Assembly (NCBI GenBank): GCA_973895155.1
Contig: OZ316892.1
Coordinates: 5,208,001-5,272,000, forward strand
DNA length: 64,000 nt
Reading direction: 5' to 3'
Origin: Marsupella aquatica
Taxonomy: Eukaryota; Marchantiophyta
In this document: one piece after another, positions 36,368-49,800 of the stretch
How positions within the stretch are numbered: the first letter of the stretch is position 1
Layout: each line of letters starts with the position of its first letter
The notes under the pieces: generated by a model
Database searches by the model: none
What the model saw: the letters and a program-made list of their open reading frames with translations, nothing else
Told to the model about the DNA's origin: nothing
Position numbers and translations under genes: made by a program

Positions 36368-37268
36368 AACACGTGTCTGCTATCAACCCTTGCAGGCTTG
36401 CACACTGTACGCTTTTGATTGTGTGTCTCTCTTTTCCCACTCTGCAGTAAAACATTCGAGTCTTCGTCATGAAGTCTGTGTATTGCCCTGAACAGCAGAA
36501 GCTCAGAGGCTAAATTTCCAGAGTTTCTTAGGTGTTGGAGCAGCCACTTGTATTCAGACTACAGTCGTAAACATAAATGCCTGGCTTGTTGTACCCTAGA
36601 GATTTCCGCCACATAAAGTTTTCAACTTATCCGAAAGGTACGATTCATTGATTATTCATCCCTATCGATGAGAAACTCAAGAAAGACTACAATACTACAG
36701 TATAAAATTGTAGTATTGGACACGGTCTTGTCGACAGAAGTCAACAACTTACGAATGTCGGTTTCCTAATCGAGACCACCCTTTGTTCCAGAGAATTCAC
36801 AGTCTTCCAGCTTCGGCACGTTGATGTCAGCATCATCAGAGCTTGAGGACATCACTGGCTGGAAATCTCCACACACAGTACAATAATGGATGTACTACAC
36901 TTGACGGTTCCTGGTCGATCGAGACTCAGTGGCTCACTCCTTTTGTGAAGCCTTTAACACGTGTGTGGTTACCTTCTTCGAAAATATGATGGAGAAGTAT
37001 GTTTAAAGTTCTCAGTACTGTAGTGGTTCCAAGGATAATACAATGAATGAGCCTTTTTCCTTTTGCCTCGAAAATTTTGAGCAGTTCATTTCAAGAAACA
37101 GCTTACAGCAGTGATTCTCCCTTCTTATATATCTTTGGGTGTTTGCCACTTGAGGTTTAGCAGACGAATCCCACCTGATGAGGAACTGAAGTTATAGTGA
37201 GCCTGGCCAGGCTCTTTAAAAAAGTCAAGTCACAGCTCTGGATGTCGTTCACTGAATGCCATGAATTC
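36368..37268. other. Intergenic with a small hairpin
   Basis: CAATACTAC at 36690-36698 is the exact inverse of 36710-36718 around an 11-base loop. No coding sequence supported. Confidence 0.5.
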
Positions 37269-37473
37269 CCACCTCGGACTTGAATTCGTCCCTGGCCTTG
37301 ACTCGAAACCCCTCTTCAATTCATTTTATCCAGAAGCAGTTGATGATAGTTCTGCTGCTCCGACATGTGGAGATTTGGACTTGAATTCATCCCTGGCCTT
37401 AATTTGAAAACCCCTCTTCAAATCATTTTATCCAAAAGCAGGTGATACCAGTTCTGCTGCTCCGACAAGTGGA
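37269..37473. repeat. Tandem duplication, about 110 bp
   Basis: GGACTTGAATTCRTCCCTGG, AACCCCTCTTCAA, TCATTTTATCCARAAGCAG and TTCTGCTGCTCCGACA occur twice in the same order, with few differences. Confidence 0.75.
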
Positions 37474-38376
37474 GACTTATTACAGGATTATCCTGCAACT
37501 GACTCGATTTGCTAAGGCCGGAATATAGAGGTGTATACGAATCCACCTGTGTTCGAGCTACAGGGTAACCGTAAATTTATGGCTTGCTGTTCCGGTAAGT
37601 ATTTTGCCACTTGAGAGAGCATGTCGAAAGAGTGCAAATCGGAGCCCATGAGGAAGTGAAGAGTTTGATGAGCCGTGCATGCCTAATGATCTGTCCTGGA
37701 GGCAAACCACTTCAGAGGCAATTTGGTGAACGACATTCTACTAATCGACAACATCTTCGTACCTCCAAACAAAAGTCAGTCAGTTTCCCTTCAATCATTT
37801 TTCTAAAAAGCAGATCTTTGCTTATTGCTCTGAATAGTAGACTCTAAGCAAGTAAACAGCGTGCTTCTCCAATTGAGCTTCGTCGGCGTTGGCGAAGCCA
37901 CATGTGTTCAAGCCACAGCAATCCTCATTTTCTAGCTGACTGTTTTCTTCGTTGAATATGCCGCCACGTGAGAGCTTTCATATCCAAAGATCACGAACCC
38001 CAAGAAGATGAAGAAGAGTAATCAGAGCCATGCATAGCATAATAGCTATAGGTCAAGAAAAGTTTGGTGAACGTCTCCTCTCCTGATTTCAAACCCAAAC
38101 AGAAATCGCACTTTCTCTCTTCCAAATTCCGACACGTTTTGTCAGCATCATTACCAAATGGGCACGAACAGATACGAATGTTGTAAAGATGAACAGGCAA
38201 GGCCCTGCTGAATTGAGATCCCCAGGCCAAAGCGATCACCGCCTCCCTCTCGTGCAGAGCACCCTGTAGAGACCCTCTCATACGTTCGTTACCAACTTCC
38301 AGACGAAAGGGCATTTGATGTTCATTTCACCCTATTACAGTACGTGACTGCACTGTTCAATGATTCAAGCAACGCG
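37474..38376. other. Intergenic, no gene seen
   Basis: Only short frames. A minus-strand frame of 107 codons (37991-38314) has no recognisable features. Confidence 0.45.
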
Positions 38377-39030
38377 CGCACACGAATGCTTCTCTCACTA
38401 TGCAAGAGGCCCACGGCAAATGTTACCCTGCGCAAGGGATTCGAAGTGACTTCAAATGACAAATTTAAATGTAGACCAAAGCGACCAGCTGGAGCAGGGC
38501 ACTATGCAGTTTGTTCCCCGCAACTTTCATGCAGTGAGAGACTCCAACGCTTTCTCAGTCACCAACTTCAAAAGAACGGCTGCAATCCACCCTAAACTAC
38601 ATTACCTGACGGCATCGCCAACGATTTCCGCATGCACACGAATGCCTCTCACAATGCACAAGGCCCAAGGCCTTCTTTCCCAGGCAGTGGGATTCATGGA
38701 AACTCCAAACGACAGATTGAGGATTCAATGGAGTCGCTCAACAGCTCGCTTAGGGTACTACACAGTTCGGTCTAAGCAGCTTGCATACAGAATTGCAGAG
38801 AAAAGTATTCGCCACATTTTCCTTACTGGCCTCCTTCCAAAGAACGGCTGACCTTATTTCACCCTAAACTAATCTACAGTACTCCCTCACGTCCTCAGTG
38901 CTTTGCTCAACGATTTGCGCATGCACACGAATGCCTCTCACAGGCCATGAGGCCCACGGCAGCACCTACGGCCTGAGCCAGGGAATTAATAGCGATTCAA
39001 AGAAACTCCAAACGACGGATTCAATCGTGT
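38377..39030. repeat. Three diverged repeats, about 270 bp each
   Basis: Each begins GCACACGAATGCYTCTCACA and continues GCCCACGGC or GCCCAAGGC; the second and third share GAAACTCCAAACGAC. Starts are about 38377, 38635 and 38923. No coding sequence is consistent among the copies. Confidence 0.65.
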
Positions 39031-39123
39031 GAAAGGTATCGAAAAGCTCCGAGTACGGCTCTGTCTGTGTTCAATTCATTCATATGCTACGACTGCACAG
39101 AAAGTTGACACCCTTAACTGAAC

Positions 39124-39232
39124 ACTGAATCTCCTGACGAACAAACCAAGTACCAGCTACAGTAGTATTTTCGTGAGCCCTGAATCCCTGATGGACAAAT
39201 GAGGTACCGGCTACAGTAGTACGTTCGTGAGA
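39124..39232. repeat. Tandem duplication, about 57 bp
   Basis: CTGAATCYCTGAYGRACAAA, then GTACCRGCTACAGTAGTA and TTCGTGAG, twice. Confidence 0.65.
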
Positions 39233-39644
39233 ATGATGTCCATGAGCTCAGCGGGTTTGCTAGAAATGAGAGAGAGCGAGAGACCGCACGGATTCGCCAT
39301 TTCCCCACGATCAGATTTTGAAGGTACCGCATTCCATTACGGGAGCTGCAAACATAATAATGCAAACCTCACTTCCATGACTGACTCTCACCACTAGCAA
39401 CTACAGTATGACTGTAGAGAGCGGTGCTGCGGCATCATTCTCCCAAGATGTGGGGATTTCTTCCTGCCTTCCTGAAGAAGCGACGACCATGACAGACACG
39501 GCAATCCACGTTCATCATGGCGAACGTGGTAGAGGGCATTGTCTGATTGTCGAGCTTCAGCTTCCATCTCTCGTACCCAAGTGAACTGAGTACAGTGAGT
39601 GACGGCTCCATAACTCCAAACGGCTCGTGTGTCGACGTTTCTTG

Positions 39645-41760
39645 CACTGATCAAGGATTGGGGCCTTCAATGCGGTACTCGCAACAATTGTTCATAATTC
39701 GAAGGTTCAAGGGTCGAGATTTCTTACATGAATCGAGTTTTTGATTTTGCACCCTGTGGATATCTGTGTCATAAATCAAGGGCTCGGGTGTCGAGATTTC
39801 TTACGTTTTTTGAGTATTCGAGTTACTGTTTCAATACTGTCTTTCAAGAAAGGGTCATCATTCTAGGGCTCGAGTGTCTGAGATTTCTTACACTAATCAA
39901 GTTTTCAATACTTGCTAGAATTGATCAAGATTCAAAATAACACATATACAATATATCACTCCATACTATGATAGATCATCTCGTTATTTTCTTTGAATCA
40001 ATGAATGCACATTGTCTATTATCACATATTTATTTCATGTATGATTAGGGACATGGAGATATTTTGATGTCTGATTACAGACAGGGAGATTAAAGGGCTG
40101 AGTGTCTGAGATTTCCTACGCTAATCAAGTGTTGCAATAATACTTTCAAATACTTGCAAGAAGTGTTCAGGGTTCAAGGGGCCCAGTGTTTGAGATTTCT
40201 TACAATCATCAAGTATCACAATTACCGTTTCAATACTTGCAAGAAGTGGTCATAACTCAAAGGCTCAGTATCTGAGATTGCTTACACTAATCAAGTAGTG
40301 CAATGATACTTTCAATACTTGCAAGAAGTGTTCACGATTCAAGGGCTTGTGTGTCCGGGACTTCTTCCAGTGATCAAGTATTGCAGTAATGCTTTCTATG
40401 CTTACAAGAAGGGGTCATAATTCAAGGGCTCGAGTGTCTAAGATTTGTTAGACTGATCAAGTATTACAATGACCGTTTCAATCTTGCAAGTAGGGGTCAT
40501 GATTCAAGGGCTCTAGTGGCTGAGATTTCTTACACTAATCCAGTATTGCAATAATACTTTCAATACTTGGAAGAAGCGTTCAAGATTCAAGGTTGGTTCT
40601 GAAGACTGGGATGGACACATATAAACCATAGTGTACAGAATGGGAGCAAAGTACTCGGGACATTTTGTCAATAGTGTGACGGGAGTATAGTTTAGTGTTT
40701 GGTCAATCAGGGTTTTGCAATTCCATCCCAGAACCATGTCAAACCTCTGTATCTATCTGGGATTTTCATTACTCAAGATTTCTTACACTGATAAAAAAAC
40801 TGTACCCCTAAAGTCAGGCTTGGCCACTGTGGCTTGGTTTCCCATTTCTTCCTCCTAAAAGAAGTAAAAACAAAATGTATTGCATTCTTCCATACTTGCA
40901 AGAAGTGTTCAGTTTTAAGGGCTGGAGAGTCCATATTTCTTACACTTTATTCAAGTATTGCACCCTTCAATACTTGCAAAAAGTGAGTTCAAAATTGAAG
41001 GGCTTGAGTGCTCATATTTCTTACTTCTTCCACTCCAATCAAGAGCTGCACCCTTCATTAGTTGCAAAAAGTGTGCTCTAAATTCAATGCAACAGTAACT
41101 AATTCTACCGTACAAAGGTACAAGTTTGAATGCATATTCTTGCACTAAAACGCTATTGATATTCCATACTTGTTGCGTTCAAAAATTCAAGGGCTCGAGT
41201 GTCGAGATTTATTACAATCTAAGCAATTATGCTACCCTTCATTACTTGGAAGAAGTGTGTTCTTTAATTAATGTAGGAGTAGCTAATGCTACTGTATCTA
41301 TGCGCAAGTTTAAATGCATATCTTTGCACTAATCAAATGCTAGAGATATGAGACCCGGGTGATATGAGCCAGGTTCATTAGTTAGAGATATGTCCAGTTT
41401 GAGTGCACGTTCTTGCACTAATCAATACTAGATATGAGCCAAATTTATGATTAGAGATATGTCAAGTTTCAATGCATATTCTTGCAATAATCAAGTGCAC
41501 GAGATATGAGCCAAGTTTATTCGTTAGAGGTTTGCAGTTTAAATGCATTAGTCACGACAGTGTTGAACGGATACTTGCAAGAAAAGGCTCAAAAACCAAT
41601 GTAGTAGTAACTAATGCTACTATACAAATGTGCGTAAGGGTATGTGCTGGGTATGAGCCAACTTTATTAGGTACAGATATGTCAAATTTAAATTGCTTAT
41701 TCTTGCACTAAAAGCACTATTGACTCTTGCAAAAAGTGTACGTAAGAGCACGTAATGCTA
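39645..41760. repeat. Degenerate satellite, about 80-130 bp unit, 2.1 kb long
   Basis: Many imperfect units share TTGCAAGAAGTGTTCA, ATTCAAGGGCTCGAGTGTCT, GAGATTTCTTACACTAATCA and AGTATTGCAATA. The left two thirds keep the order clearly. The right third (about 40880-41760) keeps only parts, mixed with GATATGAGCCAA and CAAGTTTAAATGCATATTCT words. The array ends some 650 bp before the MULE terminal repeat. Confidence 0.8.
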
Positions 41761-42417
41761 GCTTAGAAGTGCAAGCAGGGATATGTGCAAGTTTGAAGGC
41801 CTGTAATTCAAAATTTGGCAGATAATCTAATAATTGGGAAGGGAGGTTTAAACTTGACAAATCTTTCTTGGAATGGAAAAAATATGTTCTGTGAAAATAA
41901 TGCTCGGATGGACCACAATGTGTAACTATGCAGCCCCGATGAACCTAGCAACTTTTGAGGGCCAACAGTGTGACCAGTTATACAACCAAAATAAACTATT
42001 TGAATTCAAAACAATGTTTGAAAACGTTCCAATCAGGGTTGCAATAGTCCATCAATATGCTTTACAAATTCTTCAAAATAACGTTGAGCTGCAACTTTGG
42101 AGCCCCAATAGTGGTGTGACCAGTGATACAAATACATTGTGCAAATTCAAAAGAGGGTTATGCTCAATAGACCCCCTCCAGGAGAAACTTTACTTGATCA
42201 GCCCCCTCCAAACTTTTTTGCCCCAATCAGCGCCCTCATTATGGCCCGTACCCTTTGCTCCCGTGTAAGGCAGTTTCCCCCGTGTAAAGGCCTTACTGCA
42301 CAGTTGGGAGCCATGTCACCACGCAGGGTTGCCTCCCGTAGTCGACCACGCGACTCCGCTGCATTCGGGCCGCAACTACGCGGTTTTCCCCCCCTCGCAC
42401 TATGGTCCCTTATGAGC
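41761..42417. other. Region left of the MULE terminal repeat
   Basis: Contains a diverged direct repeat (about 41915-42010 and 42080-42155) around GCAACTTT, GTGTGACCAGT.ATACAA and AAATTCAAA. Part of it, up to about 42170 or 42250, may be the outer part of the MULE TIR, because the matching right end lies beyond the window. Confidence 0.45.
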
Positions 42418-42489
42418 GTGAATACATCGTGGTTTATGTCTTCAACAAAATTTCTGTTTAGGGCGCACATTGTCGGGGCGCACATTGTC
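42418..42489 (+). repeat. Left TIR segment of the MULE
   Basis: Begins GTGAATACATCGTGGTTTAT and ends in two tandem GGGCGCACATTGTC units. It is identical to the reverse complement of 63929-64000. The real TIR probably extends further left. Confidence 0.9.
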
Positions 42490-43705
42490 AACCGCGACCG
42501 TCATTTGTCGAGGGTGGGATCGATAGTTCTTCGTTGTTTTACGGAGGGGACTGCGTCTTTGTGGTTCATGGAGGTGAGGCGTCGTTTGCTGCTGGCGGCT
42601 GGCGATTCTGGGGAGGTTCATTGATCGATGCGAAAGGAGAGCGCGAGGTCTGAGTCTCGGCCCACTGCTAGGATCGAGTAGCGTTCATTCACCCCATTCT
42701 GCGAGATTTCTTTCACATTGTAGCGCCTGCCTAATTGTTGGTGGGTTTTGGATTGGTGAGAGTGTCTCCCTTTGTTGTTCTTCACTAAGGTATGGAGGAT
42801 TGTCCGCCCGCCAATGTAGCCCAAGAAACTGTTTAATCATGCATATCATAATCTCTCTTGCATTATCTTCGCCTTCTCGTCGTAAGTTCTTCTGCATTGT
42901 TCAGATTTGCATTAGATTAGTTCAGATCATTTGCAGAGTCTCCTTGTTCTTGTGCGTTTTTGTCACCATGAAATCCATGTACTCCGGTTCTGCTGCATAG
43001 TTGCCTGCGAGCTTTAGGCAAAGTGGACTTCACGACAGAGATTAATCTCCATCCCACTTGAACCCGCCTGTATTTGTTTCTTGGTCGAAGCATTAGGTTG
43101 ATTTCAGCTCTTTTTGCCTAAGTATGAGTTATGCTGCCCTGTTTGAATACCAAGACATCTGTGTGTTCTAGTTTTGCTTATATCTGAACCTGTTCTCTTC
43201 TTGGTTTGGTCCAGCTATCATGAGAATCGCCTCTTCTTGTGTTCTTGTTGCAAACATTGATGGGCTGTTTTGTTTTCGTGAGAGTATCTTCCTTTGTGCT
43301 TCTTCCAAAGGAGATTGTCCGTCAATGTCGCCCAACATACTGTTTCCTGCCTTTTTTGCATCATGTCGATGCGCAGAATACCATTACCTGAATGTCTCTT
43401 GCATTCTGCAATTTTTTAGCCTTAGCACCATCACATCCATGTCTTTCGGTTCTGGCACTGTATAGTTTCAATATTACGTGGATAATAGTGCAGGGACTGT
43501 TTCCATATGGCAGTTGAATCCTATCCATTAACGAGTGCAAAGCAGTACAGGACAAAGGTCAAGGTCATAGGCTGGAGAGGTTGGGTTTGATTTTGAGCCC
43601 AACCAAGGTTCAAGCTCAGTTTCCATGGCACCACGAATGAGAAAAATTCAGGTAGCAGAGGAAGAGAATCACTTCTGACATCGTGTTGATGGTGAAGGCA
43701 AGCAT
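42490..43705 (+). other. MULE left subterminal region and probable promoter
   Basis: No coding sequence supported. Two diverged copies of a 200-280 bp block lie at about 42730-43010 and 43285-43470, sharing GGAGATTGTCCG-like, CTCTTGCATTMT and CCATGAAATCCATGT / CCATCACATCCATGT segments. This is the expected position of the promoter and 5' UTR of the accessory gene. Confidence 0.5.
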
Positions 43706-45864
43706 ATGTTTGTCTGCATAGCTGGTGCTCACAAGCCTCGGTCATTCTCTTCCTTTGCTGGTTTCCAAACCCACATGGACGTCACACACAAATTGGAGTT
43801 ACCACCTGCATTATTGGAGGCGGGCCAACCTTGGTTGTATTCAAAATCCATCTTCTCCACTCGGATTGCCAAGAAACATAAGGGCCATGGGCCAAATGCA
43901 AGGAAGGACAACAATGAGGCCTCTTGGAACCGACTTCGATCTACTATGCGACTTCGATGGAGACAGACAAAGTTGCGAAAAAAGACAATGCTAAAGAAGA
44001 AGTATGGTGTTGTTGCAGATCAGCCGCTTGTTCCTACAAAATCATTGCTCATTCGTGTCATCAAGCAAGTGTACATACGTGGAGGGCAGCCGAATGGTTG
44101 GTCATCCTTGTTGGATGACAATGTGTATGAGATGTTGCAAGACTCTGTGTCAGCTGCTGCAATTACTCCTATTCTATGTCACTGGGTTGCTTCAATCCAA
44201 GAATTGCCGGTACTTCTACCTAGAGATCGCAAGTTGCAGGCACTTCAACTAGATTGTCGTGTTCTGCCATGCATTTTCCCCCGGCCGGATGTGGAGGTGC
44301 AACCTCTTGAGCTGATGCAGTTTGAAACTATTCGAGATGCTCTCATTTCAAATGCCTTGAATTACTTGGCTCAGAAAAGAGCGCTTTTACAGTGGAAGCA
44401 TGGCCCCAAAGAAGTCAACTTTGAAGCTGCATACCAAGATTACATGGAGTGGAAAGAAGAGCAAAAGCCTGTCAGCATAGCCACAGCCACTAACAATTTG
44501 CTGCAGGAATACAAAGGTCGGGGCATGACCACTGAAGCTGCACGAATAGAGGTATGACCTTCTTATTTTACTTCTTGCAATCTTTGCTTATTGTTTGTAC
44601 ATTCCATTCTCATCATATTGTCTGAACCATGTGCAGGCTGGACTAAATGAAGAGTGGGAGGACACGTCTGACGATAGCGATTATGAGCCTGGGCCTGAGA
44701 AGTGGGGTCTGTTGCTAAATGATGCTGATCAACAGCCAGATGAGGCAAACACAGTATCTGAACCTGTCCTCAGTACTTCGATCAGTTGAGGACCCGCCTC
44801 TTGTACAAGATCCTATTGAGGTTCCTTCTCATGTTCAGGATGATGAAGACAATGATCATCAGAATCCTTCTCATGTTGAGGATTTAGACCATCTTATTGA
44901 CCATCCTGTTCAGGATGATGAAGACAATAATCATCAGAATCCTTCTCATGTTGAGGATTTAGACCATCTTATTGACCATCCTGTTCATGATCCTATTCAG
45001 GACCCCATTGACCATCCTATTCAGGATCCCATTGACAATCCTATTCAGGATGTTCATGAACAAGGACTCAACTTTCACAACAGTGTCACTTGGTTTCAAG
45101 CCTCCAAAATATTCTTTACGCCTATGGGGAGGGAGAGGACGGCGACCCCCTCCAGGTCAGTCTTTGTTTCTTTGCTTCAATTACTTTTGGAATTTCTTTG
45201 CAAATTGTGAATACATGAGCCTCATTGTATTCGGATGCTCCTTGTGTTCATTGCAGGAAGGAGTAGTATCAGAGACTATCTCGGAGTTCGTAGCACCACC
45301 AACCCCTACACCAAAGACTCTACTCCCAGACTTCATAGCGCCAGTCGCAGCAACAGCACCAGCCCCTGTACCGTGTAGATTAGTCTCAGAGTCCTTACCA
45401 CCACTTGCACCAGCACCACCAGCCATTGCACCACAAATTGTACTATTAGAGTCGGTACCAGTAGCAGCAGCACGACCACCACGACCAGCCCCTGCACCAC
45501 ACATTGTAAGTCTCTAAAGTGCAAACTTGGAAGTCATTCAATTGCAATCTAGTCTGAATACTTAAACCCCAATGTCTTTTCACTCCCCTAAGCATTCATT
45601 TCATATATTCTAGGGACAAAGACGAAGGGGAAGGGGTATACCACTGGAGTCCCCATCCCCAGTACAAAAAGCAGCACCATCCCCTCCAATTTCAACAAAC
45701 CCTTTCCAGGTTTGCCTTTGTGTTTTTTGTAAAAACATATGTTTGCAATGCTTTGCAATGTCTGAATACAGCTGCCTCATTGTCTTTGCCGTGCACTGCA
45801 TTTCTTCATTCTAGAGATGGAGCGAAAGGGCAAGTGGAGGGGTTGTAGCAGTGGAATCACCAGC
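43706..45864 (+). pseudogene. MULE accessory gene, 5' part, interrupted by the CACTA element
   Basis: The first recognised exon (43706-44551) encodes about 282 residues with one Cys and a paired-His stretch (SSFAGFQTHMDVTH, like half of a C2H2 finger), then a basic segment (RLRWRQTKLRKKTMLKKKYG). It ends at donor GTATGA and joins in phase to an exon at 44637 (acidic: EEWEDTSDDSDYEPG). In that exon the frame must shift once near 44785 to continue into an acidic repeat region. Later exons lie at about 45257-45511 (Ala/Pro-rich) and about 45615-45712. The last exon before the break starts at about 45815 and is cut by the CACTA insertion after 45867. I do not recognise the family; the convergent position matches mudrB of MuDR, but no sequence similarity is claimed. 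The true start codon is uncertain because 43706 may be internal. Confidence 0.6.
44833..44982. repeat. 75-bp tandem duplication in the accessory gene
   Basis: Two almost identical in-frame units (44833-44907 and 44908-44982) encode a 25-residue acidic His/Asp-rich repeat. They are followed by short GATCCTATTCAGGA / GATCCCATTGACCATCC repeats up to about 45055. Confidence 0.85.
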
Positions 45865-45867
45865 ACC

Positions 45868-46360
45868 CACTACAACATATTTGACACTTTTGCGAAGGTA
45901 TTTTTGTCGACGCTCTTGTATTTCCGATGGGCGGCGCTTTGCATATTTTGCGAATCAACCCGCATCGCAATTTGCGATTCTATCCCTATCGCAAATATAA
46001 TAGCTGAAGCGCATTATATCGCTAATAAATTGCGAAGTAAGTGGTTTTGCAATTTTTACCGAAATGCGTCGAATGGAAAGGCACCTTCCGAAGACGGAAA
46101 AATCGCTCGCCGACTCCGAAACTAACTCATGTAAATATTTGCGAAGAATATTGGATTGAAAATGTTTTGCGATAGTAGTTGTTTGACAAGTTTAAGAATG
46201 TCGGAGGATGGAAGATTTGCGAAACGCTGAAAATATGAAATTTGTGATTGATTTTGCATCACAAGTTTGCGAAGAGTGTAGTATGGAAATATTGAGAAAC
46301 GAGAAGCTTCATATAAATTGCGAGTCCGGTGAGAGTTTGTGAGCTTCGCAAATTGTTCGC
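45868..46360. repeat. CACTA left TIR and subterminal repeats
   Basis: After the TIR, at least ten copies of a TTGCGAA/TTCGCAA-type word occur in both orientations. In En/Spm, arrays of this kind are bound by TnpA and are needed in cis for excision; here that role is inferred from position and from the presence of a TnpA-like gene. Confidence 0.85.
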
Positions 46361-46419
46361 AAACTAAAAATTAAGGTTATTGTGAGGTGAGACAATGAAG
46401 AGGGTGGATGGTCCAATAT

Positions 46420-46565
46420 ATGGATGGGGCAGGAGGGAAGAGGAAGGGAGGATGGAGGGAGGTACAATGAAGGATGGAAAAGGGAGGGAGTACAATGGAA
46501 GAGGAAGGAGGGAGGAGAAAGAGGAAGGGAGGAGGAGGGACAAACGTACCACGGAGGAGGGAAAC
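46420..46565. repeat. Purine-rich low-complexity tract
   Basis: About 145 bases almost entirely A and G on the plus strand, built from GGAGGGA, GGAAGGGAGG and AGAGGAAGG words. It lies between the left subterminal repeats and the 3' end of the transposase gene. It is the kind of tract that can form triplex structures. Confidence 0.75.
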
Positions 46566-46828
46566 ACGAGGGTGAGAATGAAAATTATGGAATAAGTAGG
46601 AAATAAAGTTATATTGAGCAACAGAGGTTAGATAGAAAGTTGCATGTAAAATTCACAAGTGATCACAATAAAACAATACAATACATATGTCATGAGTATG
46701 ACTCATTCAAAAGTGAATGGCAAATATAAATATAGACAATCCTTTTTTTTATATCACCAAACATGAACAAATCAAATATAACATGAACAAATGTCTAGGC
46801 TGGACCCAAGTGCATATAAATATGTCCC

Positions 46829-49800
46829 TCACACTTGGTCCTCATCGGCCTCAAGGTCATCTAGGTCTGATGCAATAACATCTGGCTTCTCAGAAACAAT
46901 GGAACGAGAACGTGGCACATAGGTGATGACAATTGACCACTCGGTGTCTAAGGGGTATGGAATGTAGAAACATTGCTCCAAGTGTGATGGGAAAGCAAAT
47001 GGTTCTAACGTTTGCCAATGAGATGCTTGAACACTAGTGGCACTTGTCTTCAACCGTGTAAACCCACTCTCATCTTGAAGTACAGTGCAATTTTGACCAA
47101 CAAGGTTCACTTTGAACCACTTGCACTTGAAGACATATTCCTCAAACTTTGAATGGTTGTCATATGATACCACCAAGATCTCCTCTATCTTCCCATAGTG
47201 TGGCACAACATCTCTAACAATGTTCCTGTCATGGCGGCTGCTTCTGGAGTCTTGAGAAAATTCCCCTTGAACTCCACAATCAAAAGTACGACCCCTCTTC
47301 TCATCAAGGGAAGAAACCCTAAAATTAACAAAACCCACAAATTTTTATTGCACTATAAAAGATACCATTAATGTAATAATCATCAAAATATGACACCCAT
47401 CCCTAAATAGCCAAAACCCACATGGCCTATGGCATAAATATAGAAGCCAACATTACAGTTATGGATGTCATTAATGATAATAGAAATTTTTTAAACAATA
47501 GAAATAACTAATCAAAATAAGGTCTACATGAATTAATAGAGGAAGAAAGGTTAGGTACTAGTGGACCTGAAGTGTCTCCCTTGTGTCCACATAGCCGTCT
47601 TGGATGTCACCACTCTCAAAGGGCCATGAACAATGGTCCGAACGTCATCTGTGATGGTAAGAAAGTGGGACACATCTCCTCCTTGTGTCACCATGTCATC
47701 CAACTCAAGCAACTTTTGCTTCATATACTCATGCATCTTAGGAAAAATTCTTGCTCTTTGACTTGTTCTCTTGGCATTATCATAAAACTCTCTCCATTTC
47801 TCCATGATATTACTATTACTCAACATAAATGTTGTCAATTGTGACCACTCTGTTGATGTCAACATGCGTGTTTTTGTACTCAACATAAATGTTGTCAATT
47901 GTGACCACTCTGTTGATGTCAACATGCGTGTTTTTGTGACACCTGTTAAACGGTCCTCCTCCTCTTCTCTTTCCTCCATCCAAGTACGTGGACAAGTAGG
48001 ATCAATGGTGGCCAAGATGTTACTACAATAAAACATACTCTCTGCTGCCAAGTATCCTGTAGCTATGCTTCCCTCCACCCGTGCACGGTTACGTACATAA
48101 GCCTTCAACACCGCCATGTAACGCTCAAGCCAATACATCCATCTACAATGCACTAGACCTGCAATGGCAAGCTCCCGCACAAGATGCACAAGTAAATGAA
48201 CCTGACAATCAAAGAAGGAAGGAGGAAGGGCTTTCTCCAACTTGCATACCACCTCAGCTGCCAATACCTCCATCCCAGGGATCTCTTCTACATATATCTC
48301 CTTTGAGCATATCCATCTCAACAAACGACCCAATGACCAGATGGCATCTTGCACTTCTTCACTCCCTATACCTATAATTGCCACTGGCAATATATGCTGC
48401 AATAGGCGATGATAGTCATGTGTCTTCAGATATCGTGGCCACTTGTGATTGTCCTCCATCCCAAAAGCTTTTCGAAGGTTGGCACCATAGCCTGTAGGAA
48501 ACCGCATCTCTCCTATACGGTTCCGAAATTCACGTCTTTGGCCAACACTCAACACCCAAGGAGCAGAAGGACGATTCTCCACACCTGTGATACGATCAAT
48601 TGTCACCCAAACATCTGGATGCATTTCCATCTCCTCGCATGCCTCCCTAAAATTAGTGTCCTTCTCCCCATAAAAATGCTTTATCAAAGCCTTCCCCACA
48701 TTTCCCTCAATGTGCATGGGGTCTAAAAGATGGCAGATCTTCAACTCAGACCAATAGGGCAAAGTGGCTAGTATACTCCACCTGGTCAAACCTGTCCTAT
48801 CAAAGGTGAAGGAATCATTTGGGTCTGCCACCCTATTAGCTAGTGACTTCCAATGTGCAAAACTTGTTGCATCAGGAATTTCACGCTCATCACCAAATGG
48901 CATGTCAAAGGAGGAGAATAGAAGTGGGTCAAACCTCATCTCATGCCCCATGGGAAGAAACTTTGTATGCCCAATATAAACAATCTTTCTAATCCATGAA
49001 CAATATGTGGCCATGTCCTCTAAGCTTGGGCCACAAGTAGAGCAAGCTTTGTACCCCTGAGTTTGCAATCCAGAGACAAAACCAAACCCTGCTTACATAG
49101 AAGAAATCAAACCATGCAAACTTTATGTTAGGGTTGTCACATGAGAAACATCAATAGGAACTACACATTATTGAAGGGTTGCAAATGGCATGGAAGTCAT
49201 CTTACCAGGATAGTCATGCATTGTCCAACAAATGATCCCTCTCAATTGAAAGACACGTGGAAAACCTCCTGTAATTTTCCTGCCATCATATGCCCACACT
49301 CCATTCCATAATTTTTGAAGTTCTCCAACCAATAGTGCCAAGTAAGTGTCAAAGTTCTTCACCTTTTTTGGACCTGGGATAATCAAAGACAATAAAAGGA
49401 ACCCCTTCTTCATGGATAGCCATGGTGGGAGGTTATAATTCATGACAACCACAGGCCAAACTGATGTAGGTTGCCCCTTTCCTCCAAGTGAATGAGGGCT
49501 AACTCCATCAGATGCCAATCCTAGCCTCACATGGCGAGGATCATGTGCAAAGTCTGGCCATGTTGCCTCAATATGTTTGTGAGCAGGGGAGTCAACTGGC
49601 AACCGCATGACACCAGACTCTAATCGATGAGTCTTATGCCATACCATCAACTCTGCCAAGTCAGAACACCGATACATGTGCAACAACCGAGGAATGATGG
49701 GAAACCAACGAACAGCCTTCCTTGGCACCTTCTTTGTTAGCATGTTGGGGTCATAGCGAGGCTCATCACATGTTGTACATTGTGTCATGTTTGCATTGGC

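Noticed and set aside
45181-45504. 107-codon Gly/Ala-rich minus-strand frame
   Set aside because: Antisense of another Pro/Ala-rich exon of the same gene.
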